Part shown: one piece after another, positions 1 through 12,405 of the stretch
Position numbering within the stretch: position 1 is the stretch's first letter
Layout of the letters: each line of letters begins with the position of its first letter
DNA from: Cacajao melanocephalus
Lineage: Eukaryota > Chordata > Mammalia > Primates > Pitheciidae
Length of the DNA: 64,000 nucleotides
NCBI GenBank assembly: GCA_963573385.1
Contig: CAUYLG010076717.1
Span: 1 to 64,000 of the forward strand
Reading direction: 5' to 3'
Notes under the pieces: generated by a model
What the model was told of the DNA's origin: nothing
What the model saw: the letters and a program-made list of their open reading frames with translations, nothing else
Database searches by the model: none
Program-made: the position numbers and the translations under genes

Positions 1-263
1 TAAGCAGTGCTCAGTAAACAGAGTCATAAAACTAACCCAGAACAGGATTTAAGATAAAATACAATGTCTAGTAAGACCACACAGCCATCACCAAGCCATT
101 GTGTCGGCATCAGGGAGTCTAAAATAACTTCAACAGAATCATCCATTTTTAGTTCCTGCTTCCTCATAGCTCGACTGCCTCCAGAAGGGGGACATGTGTC
201 TGGGCTCAAGCTCACATTATGGCAGAGGCACGGTCAAAAGGCCTCTATGCTGGAGCGATCCCC
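1..263. other. Unassigned non-coding sequence
   Basis: I recognise no repeat family, RNA gene or exon here. Short open frames on both strands have no family resemblance I can see. It ends where an MST-like LTR begins. Confidence 0.5.
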
Positions 264-685
264 ACAAGTCAGTCCTTGTATTGCTACAAAGAAAAATCTG
301 AAACTAGGTAATTAATTTTTAAAAAGAAGATTAATTGGATCGTAATTATGCAGGCTGTACAGGATGCATCTGCTGCACATCTGGTTCTGGGGAAGCCTCA
401 AGAAGCTTCCAATCAAGGTGGAAGGCAATGGGGGAGCTGACTCTTCCCATGTCCAAAGCAGAAGCAAGAGTAAGAGTGTATGGCGGGAGGTGCCACTCAC
501 TTTTAAATGACTAGATCTCGTGAGAACTCACTCACTATTATGAGGACAACACCAAGAAAACGGTGCTAAACCATCAGAGAAATCTGCCCCCATGATGCAG
601 TCATCTTCCACTAGGCCCCACGTTCAACACTGGGGACTACAATTCAACATGATATTTAGAGGGGTCACATATCCAAACTATACCA
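264..685 (-). mobile_element. MST-like MaLR solo LTR
   Basis: Read on the minus strand this follows the MSTA/MSTB LTR layout: the TGGTTTGGATATGTGACCCC-type start at the right end, the block with gagttctcacgagatct, the 'caggctgtacag' block and the 'tgcta-aaaga' 3' end at the left. The length, about 420 bp, fits a full MST LTR. No internal region or second LTR is adjacent, so it is a solo LTR. I could not find a convincing 5-bp target duplication. Confidence 0.75.
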
Positions 686-727
686 AGCCCTAAATAAACT
701 TTAAAAGTAGTCTTGTCCCCAAGGACT

Positions 728-1195
728 GTAACTCCTAGGTAAATCCTAATGCTGAACTAAGCTCAGAACCAGTAGACTTTGAAGGCACACTACTTAATGA
801 AGGACCAGAAAGGATGGCTAAGGCAACACTTACAGCACCCCTACCCTTACTCCAGGCAGCATAGCCCGTGGCTTCAAAAAAGACCTCTTTCTTCCACTTG
901 AGGAGAGGAGAGGGAAGAGTAAAGAGGACTTTGTCATGCATCTTCGATACCAAATCAGACACAGGAAGATAGGGCACCAATCAGAGTTGAGTCACCCTTT
1001 CCAGGCCATAGTTTTCAGATAACATTTCTAGACACATTCTGGGTCAAGAGGGAACCTCCTGTTTTGAAGACAAGGACACAGTACTGGCAGGACTCATCAC
1101 CTGCTGACTAAAACTTCTTAGGCCCTGGGTAACCACCAGTGATACCCAGGTAGTAAGCCAAGGGCCTTGGGTGAGACTCTGAGACTTGCTGACTT
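728..1195 (+). mobile_element. L1 5'UTR fragment
   Basis: The stretch with gaggagaggagagggaagag, 'gaggactttgtc', 'ggcaccaatcagagt' and 'tcaccacctgctgac'-like blocks resembles the 5'UTR of older primate L1 (L1PB/L1MA group) in sense orientation. It is more GC-rich than its surroundings, as L1 5'UTRs are. It stops abruptly where antisense L1 ORF2 sequence starts, so it is either a separate insertion or a rearranged L1 head. Family call by eye. Confidence 0.55.
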
Positions 1196-1377
1196 ATCTC
1201 TGAGAATGATCTACGTGCTGAGCAAAAGAACGTGTATTCTATATCTGTTGGATGAAATGTTCTGTAAATATGTTTTAAGTCCATTTGGTCTATGGTACAG
1301 AGTAAGTCCATTTTTTTTTTTACTGATTTTCTGTTAGACTATCAGTCTAATGCTGAAAATGGGGTGTTGATTCATGT
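1196..1377 (-). mobile_element. L1 ORF2 endonuclease-region fragment, antisense
   Basis: The words 'gaacgtgtattct', 'gatgaaatgttctgtaaat' and 'aagtccatttggtctat' are the reverse complement of a well-known segment of the L1 ORF2 endonuclease region. A second, partly overlapping copy of the same segment follows at once. Confidence 0.75.
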
Positions 1378-1473
1378 GTTAAAGAAAAGAATGTGTTCTT
1401 TGCAGCCATTAAATAAAATGTTCATAAATATCTATAAGATCCATTTGGTCTATAGTGTGGATTAAGTCCAATG
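1378..1473 (-). mobile_element. Second antisense copy of the L1 endonuclease segment
   Basis: This repeats the previous segment in diverged form ('aaaatgttcataaatatct', 'atccatttggtctatagtg'). It ends where sense-strand L1 begins, which is what a 5'-inverted L1 would show. Confidence 0.65.
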
Positions 1474-3738
1474 CCCATTTTCACCACTGTTATTCAATAC
1501 AGTATTGGAATTTCTAGCTAGAGAAATAAGATAAAGGAATGAAATAAAAGGGTATTAAAATTGGAAAGGAATAAATCAAATTATTATTGATTGCATGTGA
1601 TATGATCTTGTATTTGGAAAAAAAGACTCCCAGAATAGACTATTACAATTGATAAATGAATCCAGTAAAGATGCAGGATGCAAAATTGACATACAAAAAT
1701 CAGTGGCATTTCTCCATTTCAGCAGTGAAAAATCTGAAAACAAAACCAAGAATGTAATCTCATTTACGATAGCTACAAATAAAATAAAATACCTAGAAGT
1801 TAACCAAAGATTTGAAAGAGCTCCGCAATGTAAACTATAAAACACTGCAAAATATCTCTACAATAAAAATCATAAAGCACTGATGTGAGAATTTGAAGAG
1901 GAAACCAAAAAAACGGAAAGATATTTCATGTTTATGGATTGAAAGAATCAATACTGATAACATATCCGTATTACCCAAAGCAATCTACAGATTTCATGTA
2001 TACCAATGACATTCTTCACAGCAAGAGAAAAAAAAATCCTAAAATTTATATGGGCCCAAAAAATACCCAGATGGCCAAAGCTATCATAAGCAAAAAAACA
2101 AAACAACAGCAGCAACAACAAAAAAAAACTGGAGGAATCACACTACCTGACTTAAAATTATGCTATGGAGCTATAGTAACCAATACAGCATTGTACCAGC
2201 ATGAAAACAGACACAGAGATTTGTGAAACAGAATAGATAACCCAGAGATAAATACATACAGTTCAAGTGAACTCATTTTTGACAAAGATGCCAAGAACAT
2301 GCATTGTGAAAAGACAGTCTCTTAAATAAATGGTGCTGAGAAAACCAGATATTCATATGCAGAAGAATAAAAGTACACCCCTATCTCTCTCCATATATAA
2401 ACATCAAATAAAAATGAACTAAAGACTTAAATTTAATACCTCAAACTATGAAAGTACTATAAGAAAATCTTGAAGAAACTCTCTAGGACATAGAGGTAGG
2501 CAAAAATTTTGTGAGTAATACCCCATAACCACAGGCAACCAAAGCAAAAATGGACAAATGGGATCACATCAAGTTAAAAAGCTTCTGCCCAGCAAAGGAA
2601 ACAACAAATTGAAGAGACCTCTCATGGAATAGGAGAAAATATTGGTAAACTGTTCATCTGACAAGGAATATATAAGGATTATAACCAGAATATAGAAAGA
2701 GCTCAAACAACTATCTAGAATGAAATATAATAATCTGATTTTAAAATGGGTAAAAGATCTCAACAGACATTTCTCAAAAAAAAGACATACAAATGACAGA
2801 TATATGAAAAGGTGCTCCACATCATTGGTCATCAAGAAATACAAATAAAAACAAAAATGAGATATCATCTCACCTTAATTGAAATGGATTTTATCCCAAT
2901 GTCAGGCAATAGCAAATGTTGGTAAGAATATGGAGAAAAGAGAATGCTTGTAAACTGTTGGTGGGAATGTAAATTAACATAACTACTATGGAAAACAGTT
3001 TGGAGGTTTCTCAAAAAACTAAAAATAGAGCTATTATACAATCCAGCAATCCTACTTCTTGGTCTGTATCCAAAAGAAAATAAATCAGTGTATCAAAGAG
3101 ACATCTGCACTCTCATGTTCAGTGCGGCAGTGTTCATAATAGCCGTGATTTGGAAGCAACCAAAGTGGTCCATCAACAAATAAATGGATAAAGAAATGTG
3201 GTACAATATACTTTGTATACACAATGGAGTTCTATTAAGCCATAAAAATAATGAGATCTGTTAATCTCTGCAACAACCTGGATGGGACTGGGGGTCATTA
3301 TGTTAAGTGAAATAAACCAGGCACAAAAACACAAAGTTTGCATGCTCTCACATATTTGTGGGAGCTAAAAGTTAAAACAGTTGAATTCATGAAGATAGTG
3401 AGTAGAAAGCTGGTTATGAGAGTTTGGAAAGGCAGTGGGGGAGATAAGGAAGAGTGAGGATGGTTAATGATTGCAAAAATAGAATGAATAAAACATAGTA
3501 TTTGATAACACAACAGGGTGACTATCATAAAAAATAATTTAATTACACATTTAAAAATAACCAAAAGTGTATAATTGGATTTTTTATAACAGAAAGTATA
3601 AATGCTTGAGTTGATGGAAACCACATTTACCCTGATGTGTTTATTACTAAGCATCACATTCCTGTATCAAATTATCTCATGTAACCCATAAATATATGTA
3701 CTTACTGTGTGGCCACAAAAAGTAGAAATTTAAAAAAA
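1474..3738 (+). mobile_element. L1 ORF2 3' half and 3'UTR (L1MA-like)
   Basis: Sense L1 from the reverse-transcriptase region ('caccactgttattcaa') through the ORF2 C-terminal region to the 3'UTR, ending in taaaaaaa at 3731-3738. Recognisable ORF2 landmarks in order are the block near 2050 (gggcccaaaaaatacccagatgg), the 'aaatgggatcacatcaagtt' block near 2558, the 'gttggtgggaatgtaaa' block near 2957 and 'tttggaagcaaccaaa' near 3150. Many stops and indels break the reading frame, so no ORF2 protein can be made. The 3'UTR with 'cataaatatatgtacttactgtg' is of the older L1MA type. Confidence 0.85.
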
Positions 3739-4439
3739 CATGATGCTGGGAGTTTTTTAGGCTGACTGACTTATACCTGGATAAAACAGTGGTCTCCATT
3801 TAAGGAAGTTGACATGCCAGAACATCTCTAGCATAATGTGGAGGAAAGAATAAAAATACTCAGAAAAATGGAAATATTAAACCATATTATTATGTGACTC
3901 TGCTCACCCTAACCTGAACTACCTCCTTTTTAGGGGATTAGAGAACAAATTATTCACAAAGGCACTGAGAATTAAATGTGCCAGACAAAACTAACTTTTT
4001 CAAAAGGTTATTTTGGTGGCTATGCTGATAGTAGGAGAAGCTAGCAATGAAATGGGTTCCAACAACTTCACTGATTCTTTCATATAAATGTTAGGGAATT
4101 CACTGGTAAGGAGTAGGACTTTTTAGACTGGAGATAAGAACATATGAGATTTCTTGAATTTTTTTTTTTAATAGCAACTCTTTTACTGGACTCAGTAGAA
4201 TCTGAGTACTTGGCTATTGAATCACAAGTAATTAGGCAACTTAAGCTTCCCATTTTAACTAAGGGCTGTATGATCGGTCAAGCAACAATGAGTGCATACA
4301 GAAGCAATCTCTTTTTAAATGGAACAAGTACATGTTAGATACTACTTGAATGAGTCCAGAATGCAAATAAATTACATAAGTAAGTAACTCAGGTTTTAAT
4401 AGCACCTACTTCTAAGTTATATGCTTTCATGGCAAAATT
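3739..4439. other. Unassigned intergenic sequence
   Basis: AT-rich and without recognisable repeats. It could hold the degraded upstream part of the ERVL element that becomes recognisable at about 4440. Confidence 0.4.
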
Positions 4440-4499
4440 CTTATTATCATTTGATGGAGAAAGAAAATTATTTGAGATCTGGTTTCCAGATGGCTGTGC

Positions 4500-5300
4500 T
4501 GGCACCAGACAGTACTCATCGAAAATTATATTACAGCTCTGTTCAGGGGTGATCCTGAAAGACAGTGGTATACAAAGTTTCTTTCAATGAGCAAAACTTT
4601 TGGCTGTATATCTGATTGTTTGCTTGCCTGAAAAAAGGGATAGACAGATGAATGGATTTTCACGGATTCATGGGTAGTAGCATTTGCTGATTGATCAAGG
4701 ACTTGAATGAAACAAGATTTGGTGATAAGCAAGAACAAAGTCAGTGGATGAACTTCTGGGCCTAGTCTGTGAGTACATTTCTCCTCTATGTACACTTAGC
4801 AAAAATGTCTTCTGCAATTGGATCTCTCAATAATCAGGTAGACACATTTTTGCATGTTAATCATCATCATTTCTTGTCCATCTACAAAGTTGTCATTATG
4901 CAAGAATGTAGGCTATGCATGTACTCAATCACAGGGTTCTCTATAACTGGTCATTATCTGACTACTCATAGCAAAGTGGCAAACCTAAAATCAAAGGCCA
5001 ATGCTGAGCCTATTATATGGTGCTTGCTTTGGGAGATCAATCAGGCTGTTGGTGGAAGATTATGGAAGGAGGAGGTGATATAGATTTAGTTTCTCTTTTG
5101 GTAATACTTTTAATAGAATGGTGAAATGGCTTGTTGAAGATAGAGTTTTGGTACCTGCTAAAACAATGCATGAAGGTGGGGTACTGTCCTATACAATGTA
5201 TGGTGTTATTTCTTCCATAATCAGAATACATAAGTCCAAAAGTAAGAAGAGGAAGTATGCATGGTCTTTCTTACTATATCACTTAACTATTAGTTCACAA
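4500..5300 (+). pseudogene. ERVL pol remnant (RNase H and integrase)
   Basis: Decayed pol segment. At 4659-4673 one frame reads FTDSW, the RNase H motif around a catalytic aspartate. Further on, an Asn-Asn-Gln-Val-Asp stretch (near 4835) and 'caaagtggcaaac' (near 4970) match the region leading to the zinc-binding N-terminus of ERVL integrase. 'gagatcaatcaggctgttggtggaagattat' at about 5034-5064 matches the start of the integrase core. The longest surviving open piece is about 104 codons (4769-5083). Stops and frameshifts make it non-functional. In an intact virus this region would encode RNA removal during reverse transcription and DNA integration. Confidence 0.6.
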
Positions 5301-5329
5301 ACCTTTTTTTTTATTTTCACACAATCTTA

Positions 5330-5680
5330 GACTTTTTTTTTAATCTAAGGTTGTTGTTCTTACTGGAGAAAAACTTTCAAAATGGGTTGTGACATTGGTC
5401 TTGCTATTTTGAGAGTGACAACAGGATCCACATGACATTGAACCAAAGATAGGACAGAGGGATTGATTCCACATACCAAAGGGAAATAACGCTGCTTGTA
5501 CTCAATGGAGGCAGGGTAAACTATGAATGAAATCTAAATGCTTTCCTTAGTACCTCTTGGAAATTCCATGGTAAATGGTAGATGTCAATGGGAAAATACA
5601 GGAATCCAATAAATGCAAGATCATAATGGACTTAGATCCTTCAAAAGTAATTTAACTTACACCGTGAAGTAGAGAATTCT
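5330..5680 (+). pseudogene. ERVL dUTPase-like region remnant
   Basis: Blocks such as 'ctcaatggaggcaggg' (near 5502), 'atggtaaatggtagatgtcaatggg' (near 5568) and 'gacttagatccttc' (near 5630) correspond to the dUTPase domain that follows integrase in ERVL. No long frame survives. Its place directly downstream of the integrase remnant supports the call. Confidence 0.5.
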
Positions 5681-6082
5681 AATCAGCTGAGATGTTCCCT
5701 GACGGTGATGGAAAAAAGGTGTAGGTGAATATCAAAGGAAACAATAAATATCAACTATAACCTTTTTATCAGTTACAAAATATAAACTGCATTACCAGTG
5801 TATATTTCTGTTTTATTTCCATCAAACAAACTATTATCTATTTATGCATTTTTTTCTTTGTATGTTTGCTGAAATAAATTTCTCTCTTTCTCATTTGAAA
5901 TGAGGCTTTATGGTAATGCTTAACTTTACTCTCACAGATCATCCAAAGATCACTAGAAGCCACATCCATAACTAAGGAAGAAGAGATATTGTCTGCGATT
6001 CCTGGAGTTGAGGTGGTTACCATGACTGTTAAACTTTGTGTCTACCCTTTTAGAAGAGATGATGGATGAGAGTATCTCACAT

Positions 6083-6457
6083 TTATTTTTATTTCTTTCA
6101 CCGTATCTATTATTTCACTTTACAGACATAGAAAATAGTGTAAAGAAAAACATCAACATTTTAAGAGCGTTTGTTCCTGAGTTAGGAGTTATGACCTACT
6201 TTTCTTTCTTGTTTACATCTTCCTGTGCTTTTCAAATTATCCGCAATTCATTTCTGTGCTTTCTATTTTTGTTACAATAGGTAATGCATTTTCTTAGTAT
6301 GTTTATTGACACAAGAAAAATTTGTTTATTGACATAAATATTGTAATACAATATTATAATATTTTATCATAAAATAATTTCTTATGTTTATTGACATAAG
6401 AAAAATAAGTTAAAAAGATAATATATAATTTCCTCATGTTAGTCAAGAGCATGAAAT
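6083..6457 (+). repeat. Direct repeat, copy A (ERVL 3' internal sequence)
   Basis: Resembles 7465-7762 closely over the part with 'aaaaacatcaacattttaagag', 'gagttatga-ctattttctttctt' and 'tttttgttacaata'. Copy A carries extra material near 6280-6400, including three versions of 'tttattgaca-aagaaaaa' and a perfect 19-bp palindrome at 6337-6355 (aatattgta, a, tacaatatt). Confidence 0.7.
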
Positions 6458-7464
6458 TTTTGTATGATTGAAGTATTAGAATATATGCTAAGTAGAAGAA
6501 GAGAAAACAATTACTTGGTAAAAAATACATGTTTAATGCAGCTAGGTAATAATAAATTAAAAATTTCATAAAATACTTAACTCCAAGGGCTAAGAAGATA
6601 GGAAAGAAGAAATAAAACATGAGTTCATTCAGTAGTTCTGGTGATGGTCCAATTGTTCGGTTGTATTTTGGAATTACTAGTATTTCTTGTATTATCACAT
6701 CTTAAAAAATCCATATATGCTACATGCATTGTCTTATATTTATCAAAAATGTCCTGTTTAATATAACCTTCTAACCTCCCTAACATTTTTAACTTAGACT
6801 GATGATATCTGTCCTTAAAATCATGTAGGTAATTATTTCCTAGACTCTTTACTCTCTCCTCATTTAGGCTTCCTGTCTTTAATTTTTTTTTTATCCAGTT
6901 TGTGACATCATTCTTAATTTAAACCATATATTTACCGATATTTTCTATTATTTATCAGACTCTCCTTCTGAATCAATTGAAGCAATCATTCTCATGTGAC
7001 TTCCTCCATAAACCAGTGTAACTTTTCTTGAATTGTCAAACACAATGAAATACCACCAGCCATCTACCCAGTTCCCTAAATCATTCTTATACTTAATCTT
7101 TCAAATTTTTCCATCTTCACATTCACAGTAGTAATTTAGAACAGTAGCATAATCTGCCTAGATGACAACTGCAAATTCCTAAATGCACTCTTAACATTTA
7201 ATGCTCTAAGGTATAATCAAGTGATCTTTATAAATTGAATTTGTAAATTTTCTTATGACTCCTAATGGCATCTTGTTATAAGATAAATTTATTGTAATGA
7301 AATACTATGCAGTAACTAAACATGTTTCATAATGCTATGAAATATTAGAAAATATTCAGTATATATTTGCAATTAATGCATTCACAAAACTTTGTATAAT
7401 TTTGATTTTAGTTTTTTAAAATATAATGTTTATCATACATTTAAATCTATTATTTATTTGTCCG
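6458..7464. other. Unassigned sequence between the ERVL repeats
   Basis: AT-rich. No repeat family or exon recognised. Confidence 0.4.
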
Positions 7465-7762
7465 TTACCTATGTCTTCTTTATTTCTTTTGCCATGTCTA
7501 TTATTTCTCATTGCATACATAGAAAATATTGTAGAGAAAAACATCAACATTTTAAGAGTGCTTGTGCCTGAATTAGGAGTTATGATCTATTGATCTATTT
7601 TTCTTTCTTTTTTACATGCTGCTGCACTTTTCAAATTACCTACCATTCATATCTGTGCTTTCCATTTTTGTTACAATATGTGTCTATTGACATAATAAGA
7701 AAAATAAGATAAAAAGATAAAAAATATATGATTTCCTCTTTTCACCACCTAGTTAATAATGA
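7465..7762 (+). repeat. Direct repeat, copy B (ERVL 3' internal sequence)
   Basis: Same orientation as copy A and about 1.38 kb downstream. It lacks the roughly 100 bp of repeated 'tttattgaca' units present in A. Either a local duplication or a second ERVL fragment. Confidence 0.7.
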
Positions 7763-9020
7763 AATTTTCTCCTTATCTTCAGAAACAACTAAAATACTGC
7801 AGAAAAAAAAGTACCAATATTAGATCCTGTGAGATTCTATCTGATTTAATCGCTGCTCCTTTGTACCAAGTAAATGTCAGCTAACTTCCCTTTGCCAGAT
7901 GTGAGGCATTTATCTATGAATGTTTGCTCATTTGACAATATTAGCTCTGGCTTAAGTCAAATGTTACTTATAGGGGGTGGGGGAAAGCATTGATATTTAA
8001 AGCCTCCTCACCTATATGTGCCATTGCTACACACACACGCACACACACACACACACGCACAATGGTCTCTGCTTACGTTTAAATCATATCCAGCACTTTA
8101 TTCGCTGCTTTTTCTTCAAATCAAATTTTAACAGTCTTCATTGCAAATTATTTTATACAGACCCTACCATGTAACTGGTCATAGTGATGTGTCACCACAG
8201 TGGTAGTCTGACAGCTGTAAGATTTCTATAATAGAATTGAATGATCACTATTAAGAGATTAGGACACTAATATTTCCTCTCAGATATCTGCCCCATTCCT
8301 GCCCTTGCCAACAAGTTAAAAAAGTGCTCCATGAACAAATAGATCTTTTACCACTCTTAAATTAGTACGCTTAATAATTGATGTTGTTTAATTGTTACCA
8401 GGTTCTTTAGCCATAACTGTGCTGTCTTCTTTTTCAGCAAATGGTCAGTCAAGTATACACAATGTGTCAGGCACTATTATTAGTCCTGAAGATAAGGTGC
8501 GTAGTAGGAGAGAATCGTAAGTCCTCAAGGAGATATCTTTCTGCTTTCCCTAAAACAATATCACTATTGCCTCTAAAGCAATAGTTTTGCATTCATGCCT
8601 ATATATTCATTATTGAATTAAGACTTGCATTCCATATATTTCATGAAGAACATTTGTTTATCTATTCCTTCTTGAAGATTTTTGAAGAAAGCTTGAGATG
8701 GCCACCCAAATTGATTTTGATAAGAAAGAAAATCTACATTTCTATATTGTGCTTACTTTCTTCCAAGTTTTAACAAAAATTTACAAATTTATACTTTAAA
8801 TTATATAAACCATATTTTTATATGTGTCTATATAGCCCAAACATTTCCTATCACAATAAAAAATATTTGGGTACCCATCATGTTAACTTATGTTTCTACA
8901 CACAGGTTGCAGATACTAAGAAGCTTATAGATGGAATTAAAAATAAAACCAAGGCTCTGTACAGGCAATAATATTTTGTTCACTCATTGAAAACACAAAC
9001 AAACTTGCACCTTAAAAGGT
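7763..9020. other. Mostly unassigned; CA repeat and weak L2-like piece inside
   Basis: Apart from the microsatellite at 8029-8060 I see only a weak L2-like segment near 8440-8535 ('tgtgtcaggcactatta...cctgaagataag', then 'cctcaaggagat'). The rest is unassigned. Confidence 0.4.
8029..8060. repeat. (CA)n microsatellite with two CG interruptions
   Basis: A run of AC dinucleotides interrupted twice by 'acgc'. Confidence 0.95.
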
Positions 9021-9203
9021 CAGAAAGACTTGAGTTCCAGTCTTTCTTTTGTCAATTAGCATGCTGTAACCACTGATAAGTTAATTTATTTTAATTTAAC
9101 AGGGACAGTAATAATCACCTCACATGATTTTGAGAAGTATTAAATGAAATATTACCTATAAAGTGACTATTATCTAAAAATTAAAGAACTCAATAAATAG
9201 TAG
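9021..9203 (+). mobile_element. MIR SINE
   Basis: Diverged MIR in sense orientation: 'gacttgagttccag', then 'ggacagtaataatcacctcacatgattttgagaagtattaaatgaaat', ending 'actcaataaatagtag'. These match the MIR core and the 3' tail that MIR shares with L2. Confidence 0.7.
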
Positions 9204-9248
9204 TTTATCTCCCTCTTTCTATAAATAGTGTAGGCCGTTAAGAGGAGT

Positions 9249-9446
9249 TGTATCTAGTGCTTAAGGGGATAGGCACTGGAGCTTTTTCTGGACTTAAATC
9301 CTAACCCCACCACTGCAAAACTGGTGTCCTAATTTTCAAATCCCTTAGCTCTTAGACTGAAGGGATTAATGAGTTACGACATTTAAAGATCCGTGCTCGA
9401 GTGTAGTTAGGCAGTAGCTAGCATTTTTATTATTACTATTACTATA
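9249..9446 (+). mobile_element. MIR SINE
   Basis: A second MIR in the same orientation 45 bp downstream. It has the 5' box-like start 'tctagtgcttaagg', 'aggcactggagc', 'gacttaaatcc' and 'attaatgagttacgacatttaaag'. A T-rich trinucleotide stretch (ttattattactattac) follows. Confidence 0.75.
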
Positions 9447-12255
9447 GTTAATAAACAAAGGGAGTCCTTTACCCTCAGAGATAAAATCTTTGTAGCTGCT
9501 ATGTGTGTTAATCTAAGACATGTGGAAGAAAATACTTTCTCCAATCCTTATGCCTAAAATAGTTTAGAAATCAATCAATATTGGTATTATTGATTTGATT
9601 TACCATGATCAATTCCCTTTATTCAACTCTAATACTTACTCTGACTTGAGGAACTCATCAGAGAACCAAACTATCTTATAATTACACATAGGGAATAAAT
9701 TTTTCTGAGACAAAAAAACAGCATAGCCAAAACCGATAAAAACAGTTATTACTTGTTTTAGTCACCAGCACAATATATCCTCCCCATTCTGAAGTTTCTG
9801 TAGATGCCTAAGACATTTCAGTTTACTCTGCTTCAGTTCCTTATTAGCTCAGTTATTTCTCACTCTTTTCTTTCCTTCTAGTTAATCCTCTCTTTTACTC
9901 ATAAGATGACCATTTCCCAAGAATTTCTTGAGCAATATTTCTCCCCTTAATTATATTTCAGTCTGCTTACCCAGCCATTAGTCTTCTTCATTGAGAATTA
10001 AACCTAAACGATTTTGTCAGATATATTCTTTTTTAGTTAACAAGTGCTTAAGGGAATATCTTGCTGCTATTATTTTAGTCAACAGTGGAAAAAATCTTTG
10101 TTAAATTGTTTATTTTCTAGACTTATTTTGAAAATAAAAATTTCAAATAACAATGCAGAAATGTAACATGTGTCATATTTACATTTATACAAAAATTTTA
10201 AACTAATAACCCTTAAAAATATTTTCCTCTTTTTTTTTTACCCTTCAAAATAAAGTTATGTTTATTTTCTAAATAGTAACACACATTATCAAACATGAAT
10301 ATTTTTGGGTGATGGAATTTGCAATGTCTTAAACATGAAGATTAGTTTTGATCACTCATGTGTGCATGAATGCGCACATATGCATATACATTTATATTGT
10401 GCATTCCTTACTCCAACCTAACATCTATCCATGTCAAACTCTAAACTGTATTAGGTAAGAGGGATGAAATTGCTGATTGAAGCATCGGTAATAGACAGAA
10501 CACATTACTCTGAGGGTTTCAGGAAAGCTTTTTACTCAACTCTCTTCCCACAAGAGTTTACGTTTTCTGTTTTATCTCTGAGATTGAGCGTAGTGACAAG
10601 CACACATTGAAAGTCTGTGAGAAATGCCATGGGATCTGCTGAACGGCATTCAGGATGCAGAGATGGCATTTGAGTCCCCAGCATCCTGCTTGCTTCTTTT
10701 GCATTAGAAATCTTAATCAGGTGAACCTGTAGGGTAGTTGGAAAAGAGACTACCTACATATCTGTTTCCACCAGTAAAAATATGCATCCTATTTTTAAAT
10801 CAAATTTAAAGGTTAGATATCTAAATACTTCTCAATAAGTTGGCATGCCTAAAAAGTAGTAAAATAACTGAGTTTTAAAATTAACTATATGGACTTTATA
10901 TAATTGTTGCACTACGTGGACCCATTTCACAAATTATGTTTTGCTACAGTTCTTTGCTTCATGATTCTGGGTAATTTTCTCTACACCAAGTAGCCAGCAT
11001 GTTTAAAATTATACTGTTATGATATTTGTTTGGCATTTTCTGAGAGAAAAATTAAGCAGTTGACTATTATCTGTAATCAACAACCAAGCTTGAAATGGGT
11101 ACACATTTGTTTGTAAATTACATTTAATTTAGTTGAAATGTTGCAGCGATTTTTCCACCATTAAATATGTCTACATTTCCAGGCCTACCAGGGTGGCATG
11201 ATATTAACAGCGATGCAGATATTTTCTTTCATAGTGGTAAGTACAATATAATTCATTCGGTACTGTGAAATTAAGAAAGATACGAGAAAAGAATATAAAA
11301 GCAAATGATTGAATTGGAAAAATGATAAAAAGTAATCCCTGAAGCTGTGAGATAAGGTACATGGTGAAGTTAGCACTCTAAGGGATATTAACTCTTAATT
11401 GTTGAAATTTAAAATAATTTTGTTTGCATATTTTTAAATTAACATAAAACAATTGATTTAAATTTGAAGTATCTGAAGTACAAAAAATTAACCTCACCCT
11501 CCAGATAAGATGTTTAAGGTCATATATAATAGAAACAGAAATCTTCCGTAAGTCTTATTAAAGGAGAAATATCTGCAGTATCTGAGTTAGATTTCTTTCA
11601 ACCAAAAACTCCCATTCTGAAATGCTAGCATTCTGACACAGTGACAAATTGCTGGAACAAATGCTAAATAGTTAAATGGACAGGTGATGGATGGCCTCAT
11701 AAGCCTTGCAGGGCAGGCTGTGTAAGATACTAATTGGTTCTGTGGAACTGGTTTTAGTCAATAAATTCACTTGGGAGATTTTTTTGTGTTAGACATCTTT
11801 AAAGAATGCATTGCTGCAGGTGACAAACACTTGCAACATATTAGGCCACCAACAGCTTTATTACACCCATTGAACAAGCTATCGCTTTTCTCAGTTCAAG
11901 CCTATATTTGAACACTAAATATTCATTATTAGTGAATCACTGGTGTAATTCCTTATGGGTTTTCAAATTTACCATCTGACTTTCGAGATTGCCTATTTCT
12001 CTCACTCCAAAAATTTCCTTATTTTATTTCTTCTTCCAGGAAGCATACCAATTTCAGCCTTTTAAAATAAAATTTAAGTAATGGAGGTTTTAATTATTCT
12101 ATAAGATCAGAATATAAATAGCATATTTTCTAAAATATGTGAAATATTAGCAGATATAAACATTTTTAGGACAACTTGATTCTTTTTTCCTCTTCTAAAA
12201 AATAACAAAATCTTGTGTAATATTTACCAAATTCCTTTTCAAATTTCTAGAAAAT
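9447..12255. other. Unassigned AT-rich sequence
   Basis: About 2.8 kb in which I recognise no repeat, exon or RNA gene. Open frames are short and look random. Could include repeats too old to see by eye. Confidence 0.4.
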
Positions 12256-12405
12256 TTTTAGTGAAAAGAAAAAAGGAATAAGGGAAAGGAATGGAGAGAA
12301 AGAGGGGAAAAGAAGAAAGAAAGGAAAAAAAGTAGGGAGGAAGGGAGGGAGAGAAAGAAAGCAGAGAAGGAAAGGAAGAGTAAAGAAGGAAAGGAGGGAG
12401 AAATG
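12256..12405 (+). repeat. GA-rich polypurine tract
   Basis: About 150 bp almost entirely A and G on the plus strand, with only a few T or C interruptions. Motifs such as gaaa, ggaa and gagg recur irregularly. It may be a decayed purine microsatellite. Confidence 0.85.

Larger units (their letters stand above)
4440..6457 (+). mobile_element. ERVL (HERV-L type) internal region
   Basis: Sense-strand remains of an ERVL element. Homology can be followed from the end of RNase H through integrase and the dUTPase-like region that ERVL carries after pol, and on into the non-coding 3' part (near 6170, 'cctgagttaggagttatgacc'). The order matches the known ERVL layout of RNase H, integrase, dUTPase. No flanking MLT2-type LTR is recognised on either side. 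All reading frames are broken. Confidence 0.7.

Noticed and set aside
1939..2226. Open frame with a glutamine run, possibly coding
   Set aside because: It lies wholly inside L1 ORF2. The CAG/CAA run is an A-rich expansion in the repeat.
3298..3657. 119-codon frame with membrane-like residues, minus strand
   Set aside because: It is antisense to the L1 3'UTR. AT-rich antisense frames give Phe/Ile/Leu-rich chance peptides.
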